Below, in pieces: positions 13,159 to 22,141 of a stretch of DNA of 64,000 nt. This DNA comes from a virus: the IMG/VR virus record IMGVR_UViG_3300020119_000126, positions 1-64,000 of that record; one strand, 5' to 3'. Both the position numbers and the translations under genes were made by a program. The stretch's first letter is position 1; each line of letters starts with the position of its first letter. The notes beneath the pieces were generated by a model that was not told the origin of the DNA, searched no databases, and saw only the letters and a list, made by a program, of their open reading frames with translations.

Positions 13159-13770
13159 TTGCCACTTGAAAAAGAACATCAAACCGAATGCTACCGCACC
13201 CTGGCGACTTTTGGTGGCCTGACCTATAAACTGGTGCAGGACACCACGGTCTGTGACAACTGCCATCGACCTATTCACCCCAAGAACAAAGGTTGGCCGG
13301 ACTATCACAGCGAACTACCTATTCGAGATAGCCACGCTCTACCCATCAAGGTGGAATGCAAAGGTGGTTCTGACCGCTTTAGCTTCAGTGAACTTCGTGA
13401 CGACCAACGGGAATGGCTGGCCGCATACAAGGGTCAGGCTTATCTGTGGCTTCAGATGGGCACGGCACGAGTAGGCACGTCAAGTTTTATGGCACGCAAG
13501 GTATGGATGATCCCCTATAAGGATTATCTACTAGCTGAGCAATTTATTAAAAATCAAACCACGGTTCAATATATCCCCATCAACCTGGAAGCAGCTATCG
13601 CTGCCAATGCGCGAATTAAGCATTCCGCGCATACCGCTTTCCTGCTTTTCTGCGCTTTTGAGATGGAATGGTTAGGAACTCCGCACAATAAATGGCGACC
13701 TAATCAGTATCATCCTATATGGGAGCTACACACAGAGGTAACCTATGAATCTTTCAACATCAACCAATGA
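13159..13770 (+). CDS. PD-(D/E)XK resolvase/VRR-NUC-like nuclease
   Basis: Start taken as TTG 13159, ten bases after GGAGA; a TTG at 13141 is the alternative. CDNCHRPIHPKNKGW at about residue 30 is followed by DYHSELPI and IKVECKGG, which fit a PD-(D/E)XK strand pair, then FSELRDDQREWL, the helix typical of Holliday-junction resolvase-like phage nucleases. The product probably cleaves branched recombination intermediates. About 203 residues. Confidence 0.6.
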   Translation: MPLEKEHQTECYRTLATFGGLTYKLVQDTTVCDNCHRPIHPKNKGWPDYHSELPIRDSHALPIKVECKGGSDRFSFSELRDDQREWLAAYKGQAYLWLQMGTARVGTSSFMARKVWMIPYKDYLLAEQFIKNQTTVQYIPINLEAAIAANARIKHSAHTAFLLFCAFEMEWLGTPHNKWRPNQYHPIWELHTEVTYESFNINQ

Positions 13771-14614
13771 CGTTTTGGCTCTTGCCAGCCTCGCCGCTGA
13801 GCAAAGCATTGACCGCACGACCACGATGGACCAGCAGCTTATTCAGGCCCTGCATTACCAGTTCATTGAGGCTGCCAAGATTGGTCGCAAAGCCGCCTTC
13901 ATCCTGCGTGACCTGGCTGCGCAGATGTGGCTGACCAAGGGTTTCCTTGAACTTCAAGTGCCCTACGACAATGACCCCACACAGAAGCTGACCTTCGGTG
14001 ACTATAGTGCCTGGATTGGCTATGCCGTTGAGAAGTCAGGCTTGAGTGAGGCTACAGCAAGCGCCCTGAAGAATTTCATCCTGAATGTCGTTGACCCGGT
14101 TGCCAAGAAGCTGATCCTCAATCCAGCCACAGGTCAGCCATTCACCGTAGAAGAAGTGCTGGACCTGCGCGAGAACCATACGCAGAAGCTGGCCTCAGCC
14201 GCACGCCGAGCCTTGAATGACCCGGATAAGACTGATGACGAGAAGTATCAGACCATTGGCGAGATGCTAGAGATGGCGAAGACACTGAATGTAGAAGACT
14301 TCGTCGATGAACTACGGGCACGGTCACTTTCGGCACGCCGAAATGCACCAATTGAGGTCAAGCAAGCGCTGGCTCCCAAGAAGATTGTCTATATGATTGT
14401 CATTGACGAGGACCAGCAAGCCATCATGAATATGCTCTTAGATGGCCGCACGACGCTACGGACCAAGACTGTCGATGACCTGATGTCTGACCTGATGGCA
14501 ATTCAGGTAACTGACGCTGCTCTGAACAACGTCAGTTCCATTGAGAACGATGGTCTGGTAGATTTGGGTCAGGTTGAAGAAACAGAAGTCACGACCTGGT
14601 TAGAGGAACAGTAA
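13745..14614 (+). CDS. hypothetical helical protein next to primase
   Basis: ATG 13745 after GAGGTAA, overlapping the nuclease by 26 bases. 289 residues, nearly all helix in the first two thirds, with an acidic last 30 residues (VDLGQVEETEVTTWLEEQ), as in proteins that contact SSB-like or DNA-binding partners. It lies between nuclease and primase and contains palindrome copy 5. A role at the replication fork is inferred only from position. Confidence 0.65.
   Translation: MNLSTSTNDVLALASLAAEQSIDRTTTMDQQLIQALHYQFIEAAKIGRKAAFILRDLAAQMWLTKGFLELQVPYDNDPTQKLTFGDYSAWIGYAVEKSGLSEATASALKNFILNVVDPVAKKLILNPATGQPFTVEEVLDLRENHTQKLASAARRALNDPDKTDDEKYQTIGEMLEMAKTLNVEDFVDELRARSLSARRNAPIEVKQALAPKKIVYMIVIDEDQQAIMNMLLDGRTTLRTKTVDDLMSDLMAIQVTDAALNNVSSIENDGLVDLGQVEETEVTTWLEEQ
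14329..14342. repeat. dispersed palindrome copy 5 (TTCGGCACGCCGAA)
   Basis: Copy inside a coding region; read there as LSARRN. Confidence 0.85.
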
Positions 14615-15625
14615 ATGAACCTGCTCAGCCTGGTGGAACACGTCACTGGCGCTGAGTTCAAATGGCAAGCTCGAAAGGACGGGGGAGAGTATGGTGGTCC
14701 CTGTCCTTTTTGTCACGATGGTACTGACCGTTTTCGAGTCTGGCCTAATCACCCTCAGACACCGATGTGGTGGTGCAGAGTCTGTGGTAAGCATGGCGGC
14801 TCCATATTGCTGATGACACAACTATATCAATTAAGTGTGCCGCAAGCAAAGGAGCGCCTACTCGAAATGGGCTACCAGCTTGATGAGCAGCCTTATGAAC
14901 CACGCCGCGAGAAGAAGGTCACGGTTCTGGCCCCAAGCGAAGCTGACCTTCGGCAATTCGTCTTTGATGTCAATGCAGTCTATGCCTGGCATAAAGAACA
15001 CAGGCAGAAAGCGATTGACTACTTTAGCCAGTGGCAGCTAACGCCAGAGGATGTGGACCGCCATTGGTTGGGCTATGGCTCCTATAACAACGGCCAGGGC
15101 TATTCCATTCCTCACTGGTGGCTGGACCACTATGGCAACTATATCCTGAAGGGCGTGAAGTTTCGCCATGAAACCACTGACCCTAAGCGTCGCTTCAGCA
15201 CAGTCACCAACAGCCTGACCAGAGGGATATGGAATCCAAGATGGGTCAGTAATCCTGATGGCACGCGAGAAGGGCCTATCCTTAATCACCTGTTCATCCT
15301 TGAGGCCGAGAAAGATGCCGCCTTGCTCGATGGCTATGGCTATCCGGCTGTGGCACTCTTTCCTGAAGCCGCCTGGATGCACTATATGCCAGTTGTCCTG
15401 CGCAATGTCATTCAACCCATCATTGTCTACGATGAAGATGGTGGCAAGGGACTTGAACGGGCACTCACTATCGCTGATTACCTGAAAACTCGCCCGATAC
15501 TCGCGTCAACTCACGAGTGGCAGATCAAATCACCATCTGACCTGGCAAAAGAATATGGTCGAAATGCTATCCACGACTGGGTACGGAGTTTAAAACTTGA
15601 CATTACTACCTATGAATCTAATTGA
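14615..15625 (+). CDS. DNA primase (CHC2 zinc finger + TOPRIM)
   Basis: A 336-residue primase that would lay RNA primers for phage replication. A CHC2-like zinc finger is formed by CPFC near residue 30 and CRVC near 55. A TOPRIM fold follows with FILEAEKDAAL (catalytic Glu near 228) and IVYDEDGGKG (DxD near 270). There is no helicase part; that function is supplied by the DnaB-type gene downstream. It starts immediately after the previous stop. Confidence 0.85.
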   Translation: MNLLSLVEHVTGAEFKWQARKDGGEYGGPCPFCHDGTDRFRVWPNHPQTPMWWCRVCGKHGGSILLMTQLYQLSVPQAKERLLEMGYQLDEQPYEPRREKKVTVLAPSEADLRQFVFDVNAVYAWHKEHRQKAIDYFSQWQLTPEDVDRHWLGYGSYNNGQGYSIPHWWLDHYGNYILKGVKFRHETTDPKRRFSTVTNSLTRGIWNPRWVSNPDGTREGPILNHLFILEAEKDAALLDGYGYPAVALFPEAAWMHYMPVVLRNVIQPIIVYDEDGGKGLERALTIADYLKTRPILASTHEWQIKSPSDLAKEYGRNAIHDWVRSLKLDITTYESN

Positions 15626-16337
15626 CCCCCGCAGCGCTGGTTTCATCTACGTCATGAAAGTGCAATCCTGGGAGGCTACTGTTGAACAACCCTACTATAA
15701 AATCGGTCTCAGTATACACCCCGACATCCGAGTGGACGAAATCCAACGCGGCCTGGCTCCCTTCCTGGCTATCTCACTCGTCTTTAGCTTGCCAGTGTCC
15801 AGTATGTATGATGTGGAGCAGAAGCTACACCTTCTGTTCGACGATAAACGGATATACAACGAGTGGTTCCTACTCCAAGAACATGACCTGGAATCCATCC
15901 GTAACCTAGCAGGTCAAGTCTCAGATATAGTGCGGCCTACCAGAGTGCGTCGAGCCATGGCTGACATCAAGTATGTGGCTCCCGCTAACGCGATGACGAC
16001 AGAAACCGCCAGTGAGCCAGTCAATACTGAACTTGAGAGTCTTATCCTGACCTATATTAAACATGCCCGGAAGAAGGTCAGCCAGGAGCATCGCACCTTA
16101 CTCAATATGCCAGTGGTCCTGGCCGGGCACACTTACGGCAGCCCTGAGCAGCTATGGTCCACTGACCCAATGTTCAAGGTATGGGTGGAGCGCCAACTGC
16201 AAGGCTTAGCCAATGTACCCAATATGACGGTTCGCTGGGCCATCAATTCCTTGCGCCAGTATGACCATGCCAAGCATGGCTGGGTCAAGCCCAAGGCGAG
16301 TCTCACTGAAGAATACGACATTTCCTATGGAGAATAA
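15612..16337 (+). CDS. T5orf172/GIY-YIG-like protein
   Basis: ATG 15612 overlaps the primase end. The N-terminus AGFIYVMKV...YYKIGLSIHPDIRVDE and later EWFLLQEHDL fit the T5orf172 type of GIY-YIG domain, with the GIY replaced by FIY and YIG by KIG. The C-terminal 140 residues are a separate helical domain. It sits between primase and helicase, unlike a free-standing homing nuclease. A related domain occurs at 7254. Confidence 0.7.
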   Translation: MNLIDPRSAGFIYVMKVQSWEATVEQPYYKIGLSIHPDIRVDEIQRGLAPFLAISLVFSLPVSSMYDVEQKLHLLFDDKRIYNEWFLLQEHDLESIRNLAGQVSDIVRPTRVRRAMADIKYVAPANAMTTETASEPVNTELESLILTYIKHARKKVSQEHRTLLNMPVVLAGHTYGSPEQLWSTDPMFKVWVERQLQGLANVPNMTVRWAINSLRQYDHAKHGWVKPKASLTEEYDISYGE

Positions 16338-16339
16338 TT

Positions 16340-17941
16340 ATGACCAAAATTCCTGACTCATCAACCCTGGTTGCTGCTGAAGTAGCCTATGTTGGGTCAT
16401 TTCTGAAGGATGGTAGGTATAAGCGCGACAAGGACTTCTTCTCGCTGCGCACCTCTATCATCAATCCCAAAGACGTGAATGATCCCGTAGTTGGGGCTGC
16501 CCTGGAAGCTGTAGTTCGGCTTTACCACCAGAACGAGATACCGACCATTGACAACGTGGCACATGTTATCCTCACGGATGGATTGGTCACACCTGAAGCA
16601 GCCGGGATCAGTGGTGAGTCACAGACCTGGCAGGCATTGACTGACCTGCTGCATTACTGCGCTCAGCGCGGGGCCAAGTCCCTCAAGGACTTCCGGGTCA
16701 GAGAACGAGCAGTGCGCGAGAACTGGCGCAACCAGACTCTGTCGGCCAAGAACCTGGAAAAGTTTCTAGAGAATGCCCGCCGCCAGGCAGGGAGCAGCTT
16801 AGAGTTAGCGCTGGCTTTGCGCAACTATGCTGACAGTCTGATTGGCGACTCGGAAGTGGTCTCACAGACTGCTGACTGGGAAAAACAGAAAGAACTATTC
16901 GTGGAAATCCCTGAGCGCCAGCGTGCCTTACTGGGCCAGCCGCGCTTTACCTTTCCACCCCATTGGAACCTGAACTCGCTTATCCCGGTCCTGCGGCCTG
17001 GGGAGAAGATAGTACTCTCAGGCGGGACAGGCGATGGCAAGTCAGCCCTCTGTATGCAGTTTGCCGAGTGGGGCTGCATCACAGGCAAGAATGTCCTGGT
17101 CATCCATATGGAAGACAGTGACGAGATTATCCTGATGCGGCAGACGGTCAGGTGGATTGGTGGCACGCTAGAAGAACTGGAAAAGGGCGACCCCAAGGGC
17201 AAGATGGCAAAGATGTCTGCCCTGCGTGAGAAGTGGATGGAACGTGGCGGCAGTATTACCTATAAATATCTGGCCGGACACAGCATCCCACTCATCGTCG
17301 AGCAAATCAAAGAGACTGCCAATGAGATGGAAGCCCAAGGCAAGCATCTGGACCTGGTCGTCATGGACTACTTCCAGAAGGCTGACTTTGATACCAACAT
17401 CAAGGCAGGTCAGAACTATGTCAACGTAGCGAATGCCGGGGCTGAACTACTCAAGATTACAGCGCAACGTCTACAGCTTGTCCTGATGGTCATTAGTCAA
17501 GAGACCAGTGATGGCAATGGTGGTAAGCATACAGCCTGGACCAAAGCACTTGAGCAGAAGCCGCAGGTCTATATCAGCCTGACCCGTCATCTGGTCAAGA
17601 GGACTGAGGATGAAGAATGGGTCACTATGATGTTTGGCACTGAGCTTAAGCGCGTCCCTGTCGCCAAAGTAGGTGACCGTTCCTGCTGGTTGCAAGTTGA
17701 TGTCAAGAAAGCTAACCAGTCACGGCAAGGACGTATCTGGTTATTCTTTGAAGGGCCTCGCTTCCGTGCCTTTGACCCGACCTTTATGAATGAGGTTGAG
17801 AGCGGCGCACGCAATGAATTCGATGTACCTATCCTCAAAGCTGCCGATGATGCCTTCTTCAAGCGTACCGATAATTTGCTGGAAAGCTACCGCCTGGCCC
17901 GCACGCAACTACCCATGCCCGGCACTCATCAGCTTGATTAA
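16340..17941 (+). CDS. replicative DNA helicase, DnaB type
   Basis: A 533-residue protein with an N-terminal helical domain and a RecA-type motor: Walker A SGGTGDGKS near residue 230, H1a/ME motif HMEDSDEI, Walker B LVVMDYFQ near 339, and late arginine-rich VKKANQSRQGR that fits the DnaB H4 region. Such helicases unwind the fork and couple to the primase encoded just upstream. A promoter for the next unit overlaps its last codons. Confidence 0.85.
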   Translation: MTKIPDSSTLVAAEVAYVGSFLKDGRYKRDKDFFSLRTSIINPKDVNDPVVGAALEAVVRLYHQNEIPTIDNVAHVILTDGLVTPEAAGISGESQTWQALTDLLHYCAQRGAKSLKDFRVRERAVRENWRNQTLSAKNLEKFLENARRQAGSSLELALALRNYADSLIGDSEVVSQTADWEKQKELFVEIPERQRALLGQPRFTFPPHWNLNSLIPVLRPGEKIVLSGGTGDGKSALCMQFAEWGCITGKNVLVIHMEDSDEIILMRQTVRWIGGTLEELEKGDPKGKMAKMSALREKWMERGGSITYKYLAGHSIPLIVEQIKETANEMEAQGKHLDLVVMDYFQKADFDTNIKAGQNYVNVANAGAELLKITAQRLQLVLMVISQETSDGNGGKHTAWTKALEQKPQVYISLTRHLVKRTEDEEWVTMMFGTELKRVPVAKVGDRSCWLQVDVKKANQSRQGRIWLFFEGPRFRAFDPTFMNEVESGARNEFDVPILKAADDAFFKRTDNLLESYRLARTQLPMPGTHQLD

Positions 17942-17962
17942 AGCACCGGACTATGTTATACT
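17934..17962 (+). promoter_or_regulatory. sigma70-type promoter
   Basis: TTGATT (17934-17939), 17-bp spacer, TATACT (17957-17962), identical hexamers to the promoter at 13046. It drives the gene at 17990 and the recombination genes after it. Confidence 0.75.
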
Positions 17963-17989
17963 TAGCAACAACAAAATGAGGAATACACG

Positions 17990-18376
17990 ATGAATAAACA
18001 GACTCAGGCAGCCATCAACGTCATCAAGGATCAGGCTAACTATCTACGGGATGTGGCTGCGGGCTATTATGACCTCAACGCGCAGACCAACCAGAATATG
18101 GAGCGGCCCATTGCAGAATTCGGCACGCCGAATACCAGGGCGGTTTACAATAAGTGGCTGCGCTTTCTCCATGCACCCCTCAACAATCTAAACTTCCGGC
18201 TGAATGACGATGAGCGACATTATGTCTTCTCCATCATCTTTGGGCGTCCCATTGCCTCAGCCGTTGAACTGACCAACATTGAATCCTGGGCCTGGAACAA
18301 ATTTGCCGGGAAAAACCCTGAGCTAACCAGCGCCATGATTAAGGACATTCTGCGTGAACGACACACCGCCCGATAG
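17990..18376 (+). CDS. hypothetical 128-residue protein
   Basis: ATG 17990 after ATGAGGA. Helical, with a long middle segment rich in asparagine and aromatic residues; no catalytic motif. Palindrome copy 6 lies in it. First gene downstream of a strong promoter, so expected to be well expressed early. Confidence 0.65.
   Translation: MNKQTQAAINVIKDQANYLRDVAAGYYDLNAQTNQNMERPIAEFGTPNTRAVYNKWLRFLHAPLNNLNFRLNDDERHYVFSIIFGRPIASAVELTNIESWAWNKFAGKNPELTSAMIKDILRERHTAR
18119..18132. repeat. dispersed palindrome copy 6 (TTCGGCACGCCGAA)
   Basis: Coding-region copy, read as EFGTPN in that gene, a different frame usage from copy 5. Confidence 0.85.
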
Positions 18377-18740
18377 CAATTTCCAGCTTGACCCCGAACT
18401 CGAAAAGCAGCTAATCGAAGCCCTTGAACATGAAGGGCTTCTGGCTGAAGTTGAAGGCGATGCCCATGACTGGGTTGCCTCACGTGGGTCAGAACTGGTT
18501 CTGAAATACACCCTGACCGCCTTGACCTGGTTAGCTCGTGCTCTGGCCCGTCCCTCGGAAGATGAGGAGATGGATGAGCGCACCCGTATGTGGATATGGG
18601 TAGTCGCTAACCGTCTGGTGCTCAGTGCTCCCAAGTCCATGACCCCTGAGATGTTTCAGGCATGGACCTTCGGCCTGCTCTCAATGGGCTATATGATGAG
18701 GGTTGAACATGAGCCAGGTCAGGACAAAGGCAGCGCTTGA
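18354..18740 (+). CDS. hypothetical 128-residue protein, GTG start
   Basis: GTG 18354 lies 23 bases inside the previous gene. The first half is acidic (QLDPELEKQLIEALEHEG...), the second half has a hydrophobic stretch LTALTWLARALA and a W-rich segment. It could be membrane-linked or simply helical. No family recognised. Confidence 0.6.
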   Translation: MNDTPPDSNFQLDPELEKQLIEALEHEGLLAEVEGDAHDWVASRGSELVLKYTLTALTWLARALARPSEDEEMDERTRMWIWVVANRLVLSAPKSMTPEMFQAWTFGLLSMGYMMRVEHEPGQDKGSA

Positions 18741-19116
18741 AATCGCAGTATGTGCCTACCAGCATCGCCTCAAGCCACGATGTCAGGTTTGTGACTCAAC
18801 CGGGGCCTTACGGCTCCATCACATCATACGGCGTGAGATTATCAATGATCGGCAACTTGTGTTGCTCATGCCCCTAGTCTTACACGCCCTCATCTGTGAC
18901 CGTTGCAATAATAACGAAGGACCGTTCATCGTAGACAACCCCGAAGGTCGAGCCATCATGCTGGCGGCTAACGCCGATATTTTTGGCCTTGACCAGATCA
19001 TCTCAGCCTTTGCCGAGTGGGATGCTATTGTGCCAAACGGCCACAACGACGAAATAGTCTCGCTTGAGCGAGTAAAGGAAATTTATCATGCCCGCCTCAG
19101 CAGTACCCGCAAGTAA
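18709..19116 (+). CDS. HNH/endonuclease VII-like zinc protein
   Basis: ATG 18709 overlaps the upstream gene. CQVCDSTGALRLHHIIRRE followed by LICDRCNNNEG gives two CxxC knuckles flanking an HH, the pattern of HNH and recombination endonuclease VII-like domains. 135 residues. It may cleave branched DNA during recombination or packaging. The catalytic assignment is from motif only. Confidence 0.55.
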   Translation: MSQVRTKAALEIAVCAYQHRLKPRCQVCDSTGALRLHHIIRREIINDRQLVLLMPLVLHALICDRCNNNEGPFIVDNPEGRAIMLAANADIFGLDQIISAFAEWDAIVPNGHNDEIVSLERVKEIYHARLSSTRK

Positions 19117-19984
19117 AATCAAGGCTCCCGTCCTTGAGTTCGACGATGAAATCTTCCAGCTTGATACCTCAGTGGCTCCCAGGGGTATCTGGCGGGATGC
19201 CAGTTATATTGTCTATTCCATGCCAGGCCGAGGTAAATCCACCTTCCTGCGCTCGGTAGTAGACCATTGGGGAGCCGAAGCCATTGTCGGCGTAGATATC
19301 GAGAAACGACTATACCAGGTCGATGTGCCGCGCATCACCATGCCTTACCTGACCCAATATCATGACAGTGAACACTATGCCCGTATCTTCGCCTGGTGGG
19401 ACATGATCCTTGACCTGGCTGAGCGACGAGCCACACCCTTCAATCCGCAGAGCCGGGTCATTGCCATCGACACCTTCAACACACTGTATGACCTCATGTA
19501 TGATGCTGACCTGGTCCGACACTGGTCAGGTAAAGATATTCCGCGTGAGAAGTGGTCATACTCATTCACATGGTATAAGGGTTTGTATGACGACATACTC
19601 CGTCGTTTTCGCCGTATGCTCCGCCTGACCAATCCAGAGCATGGCTACAGCGTCATCTTCAATTGCCATGTCAGTCTCAAACATCGCAAGGTCGATGGCG
19701 ACGAGATTGATCAGTATTAACCGCAGCTTCCGCCTGTCCTGCAATCGGTCATCAATAAGGAAATCCATGTCGCGTTCTACCTCAAGGCCGCCGATGGCAC
19801 GACCCCTAATTACTTCGTGACCGGAGCTAATGATAGCATCCCTTGCAAGGATCAGACAGGGCTATATCCACGGACTATCTGGCCGACCTGGGCTGCACTT
19901 GAGGCCGCACAGCTTGGCAAGAACTGGCAGGACTTCCCACCCAAGAACCTGCGCCTGGCGAAGCCCAAGGAAGAAAAGAAATAA
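19088..19984 (+). pseudogene. RecA-like ATPase (Sak4-like) with an in-frame TAA
   Basis: Residues 1-210 form a P-loop ATPase: Walker A MPGRGKST (about 44-51), Walker B VIAIDTFN (about 121-128), and VIFNCHVS as the sensor strand, the layout of Sak4-type single-strand annealing proteins. A TAA at 19718-19720 ends this frame after DEIDQY, but the same frame stays open for 87 further codons and ends exactly at the next gene's start (stop 19982-19984). The extension reads as normal protein (PQLPPVLQSVINKE...). So a 298-residue gene is split by one stop, through nonsense mutation, assembly error or read-through. Confidence 0.75.
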
Positions 19985-21108
19985 TGGACCTCAAAGAACA
20001 CGACGATAAATATGGCAAGAAAGGACTGAGCCGTCAATTAGGTGGCGGCTCCTATCAGTCCATCTTGCTGGATAGTGGTGTCTTTGGCTTGAATATTGCC
20101 CATGGCATTGGTGGCATTAAGACCGGGTCAGTGGTCCAACTCATTGGACCGCCCGGTCTTGGTAAGTCATCTATTGCCTATCGGTTGGTTGCCAATGGCA
20201 TGAAAGCAGGCATGAGCGGCTTCATCGTTGATACCGAAGGTGGCTTCAATGAGCCAATCCTCATGGATACGCTGGAAGACTATGGCGTTGACCTGACCAA
20301 TCCTAATCTGCCTTTGCGCTATGCTACCGCCACGAACCTGCGTGATGTAAAGTGGGTCAAGGGTAAGCCATCACAGAGCGCCGAGAAGCCTATCATGACT
20401 CTTGAGCGAATCATTCCCATGATTGAGGATTGGGTCATCAGTGAGGACATCTCCCCCAAGGGTGCTGTGGTCGTCTTTGACTCGCTGGACTTTATGCTCA
20501 GCGACGTGATGGTTGGCTCTACAGTAGATACTGCTACCGTGGCTTTGATTGCCCGTCGCATGAAGCACTGGCTGCGCAGTTTCATTGGCACTATCCGAGG
20601 CACTGGCTCCATGGTCATCATCATTCACCAGGTCAGCAGTAAGATTGACCCGGCAGCCAAGGATACTGAGACCTTCACCGGGGGTAATGCCTTACGCCAC
20701 GCGGCTCACTTTGCTTTGCGACTGAAGGATATAGGTCAGGAGAAGCCAGGTGAAGAAGTCCTGGGACGACAGGTACGGGCTTTTATCACGAAATCTAAAC
20801 AGGGGTTGCCCTACCGCACCTTTGAGTACGTCATCCGGTACGATGTGGGACCAGATAACATTGGTGCAGTTTTTGACTACGCTAAACGGCTCAAAGTTAT
20901 ACAAGGTGACTCCTGGGTCAGTGTGCCAACTACCACTGGGATACAGAAGATTAACGGCAAAGAACAGGTCAGGCAGTTCTGGATGAGCAATCCCGCCGAA
21001 CTTCGGCATGCCGAAAGTCTGGTGTACCAGCAGGTCCAGACCAATCTCAATGAAGTAGCACCGAGCATGTCAGCCGAGGAACGAGCGGAAAATGAAGCAG
21101 TCGATTAG
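19984..21108 (+). CDS. RecA/UvsX-type recombinase
   Basis: A 374-residue strand-exchange ATPase. Walker A IGPPGLGKSS near residue 56, Walker B AVVVFDSLDF near 160, IIIHQVSS (the RecA loop 1 entry) near 210 and TFTGGNALRH near 231, which matches the RecA glycine pair before the second loop. The acidic C-terminus (EERAENEAVD) is usual for RecA and T4 UvsX-like proteins. The start overlaps the preceding stop by one base. Contains palindrome copy 7. Confidence 0.85.
   Translation: MDLKEHDDKYGKKGLSRQLGGGSYQSILLDSGVFGLNIAHGIGGIKTGSVVQLIGPPGLGKSSIAYRLVANGMKAGMSGFIVDTEGGFNEPILMDTLEDYGVDLTNPNLPLRYATATNLRDVKWVKGKPSQSAEKPIMTLERIIPMIEDWVISEDISPKGAVVVFDSLDFMLSDVMVGSTVDTATVALIARRMKHWLRSFIGTIRGTGSMVIIIHQVSSKIDPAAKDTETFTGGNALRHAAHFALRLKDIGQEKPGEEVLGRQVRAFITKSKQGLPYRTFEYVIRYDVGPDNIGAVFDYAKRLKVIQGDSWVSVPTTTGIQKINGKEQVRQFWMSNPAELRHAESLVYQQVQTNLNEVAPSMSAEERAENEAVD
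21002..21015. repeat. dispersed palindrome copy 7 (TTCGGCATGCCGAA)
   Basis: Perfect copy in the recombinase gene; outer bases extend it to CTTCGG...CCGAAAG. Confidence 0.9.
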
Positions 21109-21868
21109 ACACGCTACTACGCGAGACATCATCGTTGCCGACATGCCGTGGCACCATGAGACTTGGAGTGCGAAGGGTCAGGGTAGAACGGCTTCTTCGC
21201 ACTATGGAGTCATGAAGCCCCAGGATATGCTTGACCTGAAGCCCTATATGCAAGCAGCTTTCCCTGGGGATAGTCTGTTATTCTGTTGGACGACAGGGCC
21301 TCAGATGGACTTCACCATCGAACTTATTGAGCATTGGGGCTGGGAGTTCAAAACCATTGCTTTCACCTGGATTAAGTTCAACACTGGCTTTGGTGATACC
21401 GTGCGTAAAGCAGTGCGAACTACGGCAATGCTGCCGTTTACTGATGGAGATATTGTCGATGTGGTACAGAAAGCCACCTTCACCGGGATGGGGCACTGGT
21501 CACGAGCGAATGCCGAGTTCATCCTTGCCGCCAAACGTGGAAAGGGTAACCTGGCACGAGTGCGCCGCAACGTTCATTCGGTTATTTATGCACCGCGTGG
21601 AGCGCACAGTGAAAAGCCTGATGAAGCGAATAAGCGCATAGAACTCATGGTCAGGCGACCACAGGATGAATGCTTTGAGCTTTTCGCCCGAAGGCAGTAC
21701 CCCGGATGGCAATGCACAGGCTTAGAACTTGATGGCCTGGATATACATGATGCTTTAGCGAATATCAGTGATGGATGGCGATGGGAGCCAGAAGAATTCA
21801 ATGACAGTAACGACGAACATACCGATAGAAATCCAGTCAGCGAAAGCAGTCTTGGAACGACTCTCTGA
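21092..21868 (+). CDS. MT-A70 family adenine-N6 methyltransferase
   Basis: 258 residues; DIIVADMPWHHETWS carries the family motif IV as DMPW (usual DPPW) near residue 18-21, and LLFCWTTGPQMDF plus WGWEFKTIAFTWIK follow as in MT-A70 proteins. These enzymes methylate adenine N6 in DNA or RNA. In phages they probably protect DNA from restriction. No cognate restriction gene is present. It overlaps recombinase by 17 bases. Confidence 0.85.
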   Translation: MKQSIRHATTRDIIVADMPWHHETWSAKGQGRTASSHYGVMKPQDMLDLKPYMQAAFPGDSLLFCWTTGPQMDFTIELIEHWGWEFKTIAFTWIKFNTGFGDTVRKAVRTTAMLPFTDGDIVDVVQKATFTGMGHWSRANAEFILAAKRGKGNLARVRRNVHSVIYAPRGAHSEKPDEANKRIELMVRRPQDECFELFARRQYPGWQCTGLELDGLDIHDALANISDGWRWEPEEFNDSNDEHTDRNPVSESSLGTTL

Positions 21869-22079
21869 AGTCCAAGATGGTTTACCTGCTGGCGAACTAC
21901 GCAAAGTAGCTTTGCTGAATGGACAGGTCAAGGAGAGTCAGCGCGATGCCGTACTGGAAGGCTTACGCACCTTGCAAGCCATTTCGCCCTATGGGGGTAG
22001 TGGTCGAGGTAGAAGCTATATCCTGACCCTGGTTGGTACTCGCCTGCTGGATGCTTACCGCTTCTTGCACACGAGTTGA
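21801..22079 (+). CDS. small helix-turn-helix-like protein
   Basis: ATG 21801 overlaps the methyltransferase end; an earlier in-frame ATG (21768) has no better site. The segment LPAGELRKVALLNGQVKESQRDAVLEGLRTL looks like a winged helix (92 residues). It lies directly before the parM promoter. Confidence 0.55.
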   Translation: MTVTTNIPIEIQSAKAVLERLSEVQDGLPAGELRKVALLNGQVKESQRDAVLEGLRTLQAISPYGGSGRGRSYILTLVGTRLLDAYRFLHTS

Positions 22080-22121
22080 TCTCTAGTAGGACTAGTGGTA
22101 CACTATGGTAGCACACGAGTT
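22067..22121 (+). promoter_or_regulatory. parM promoter flanked by 11-bp direct repeats (parC-like)
   Basis: TTGATC (22076-22081), 17-bp spacer, TACACT (22099-22104) form a promoter. GCACACGAGTT occurs at 22067-22077 and again at 22111-22121, one copy on each side. In plasmid R1 the centromere parC consists of 11-bp direct repeats around the parMR promoter, bound by ParR. This arrangement is a reduced version of the same plan. Confidence 0.65.
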
Positions 22122-22141
22122 AGACTATAGGATACCAACCA

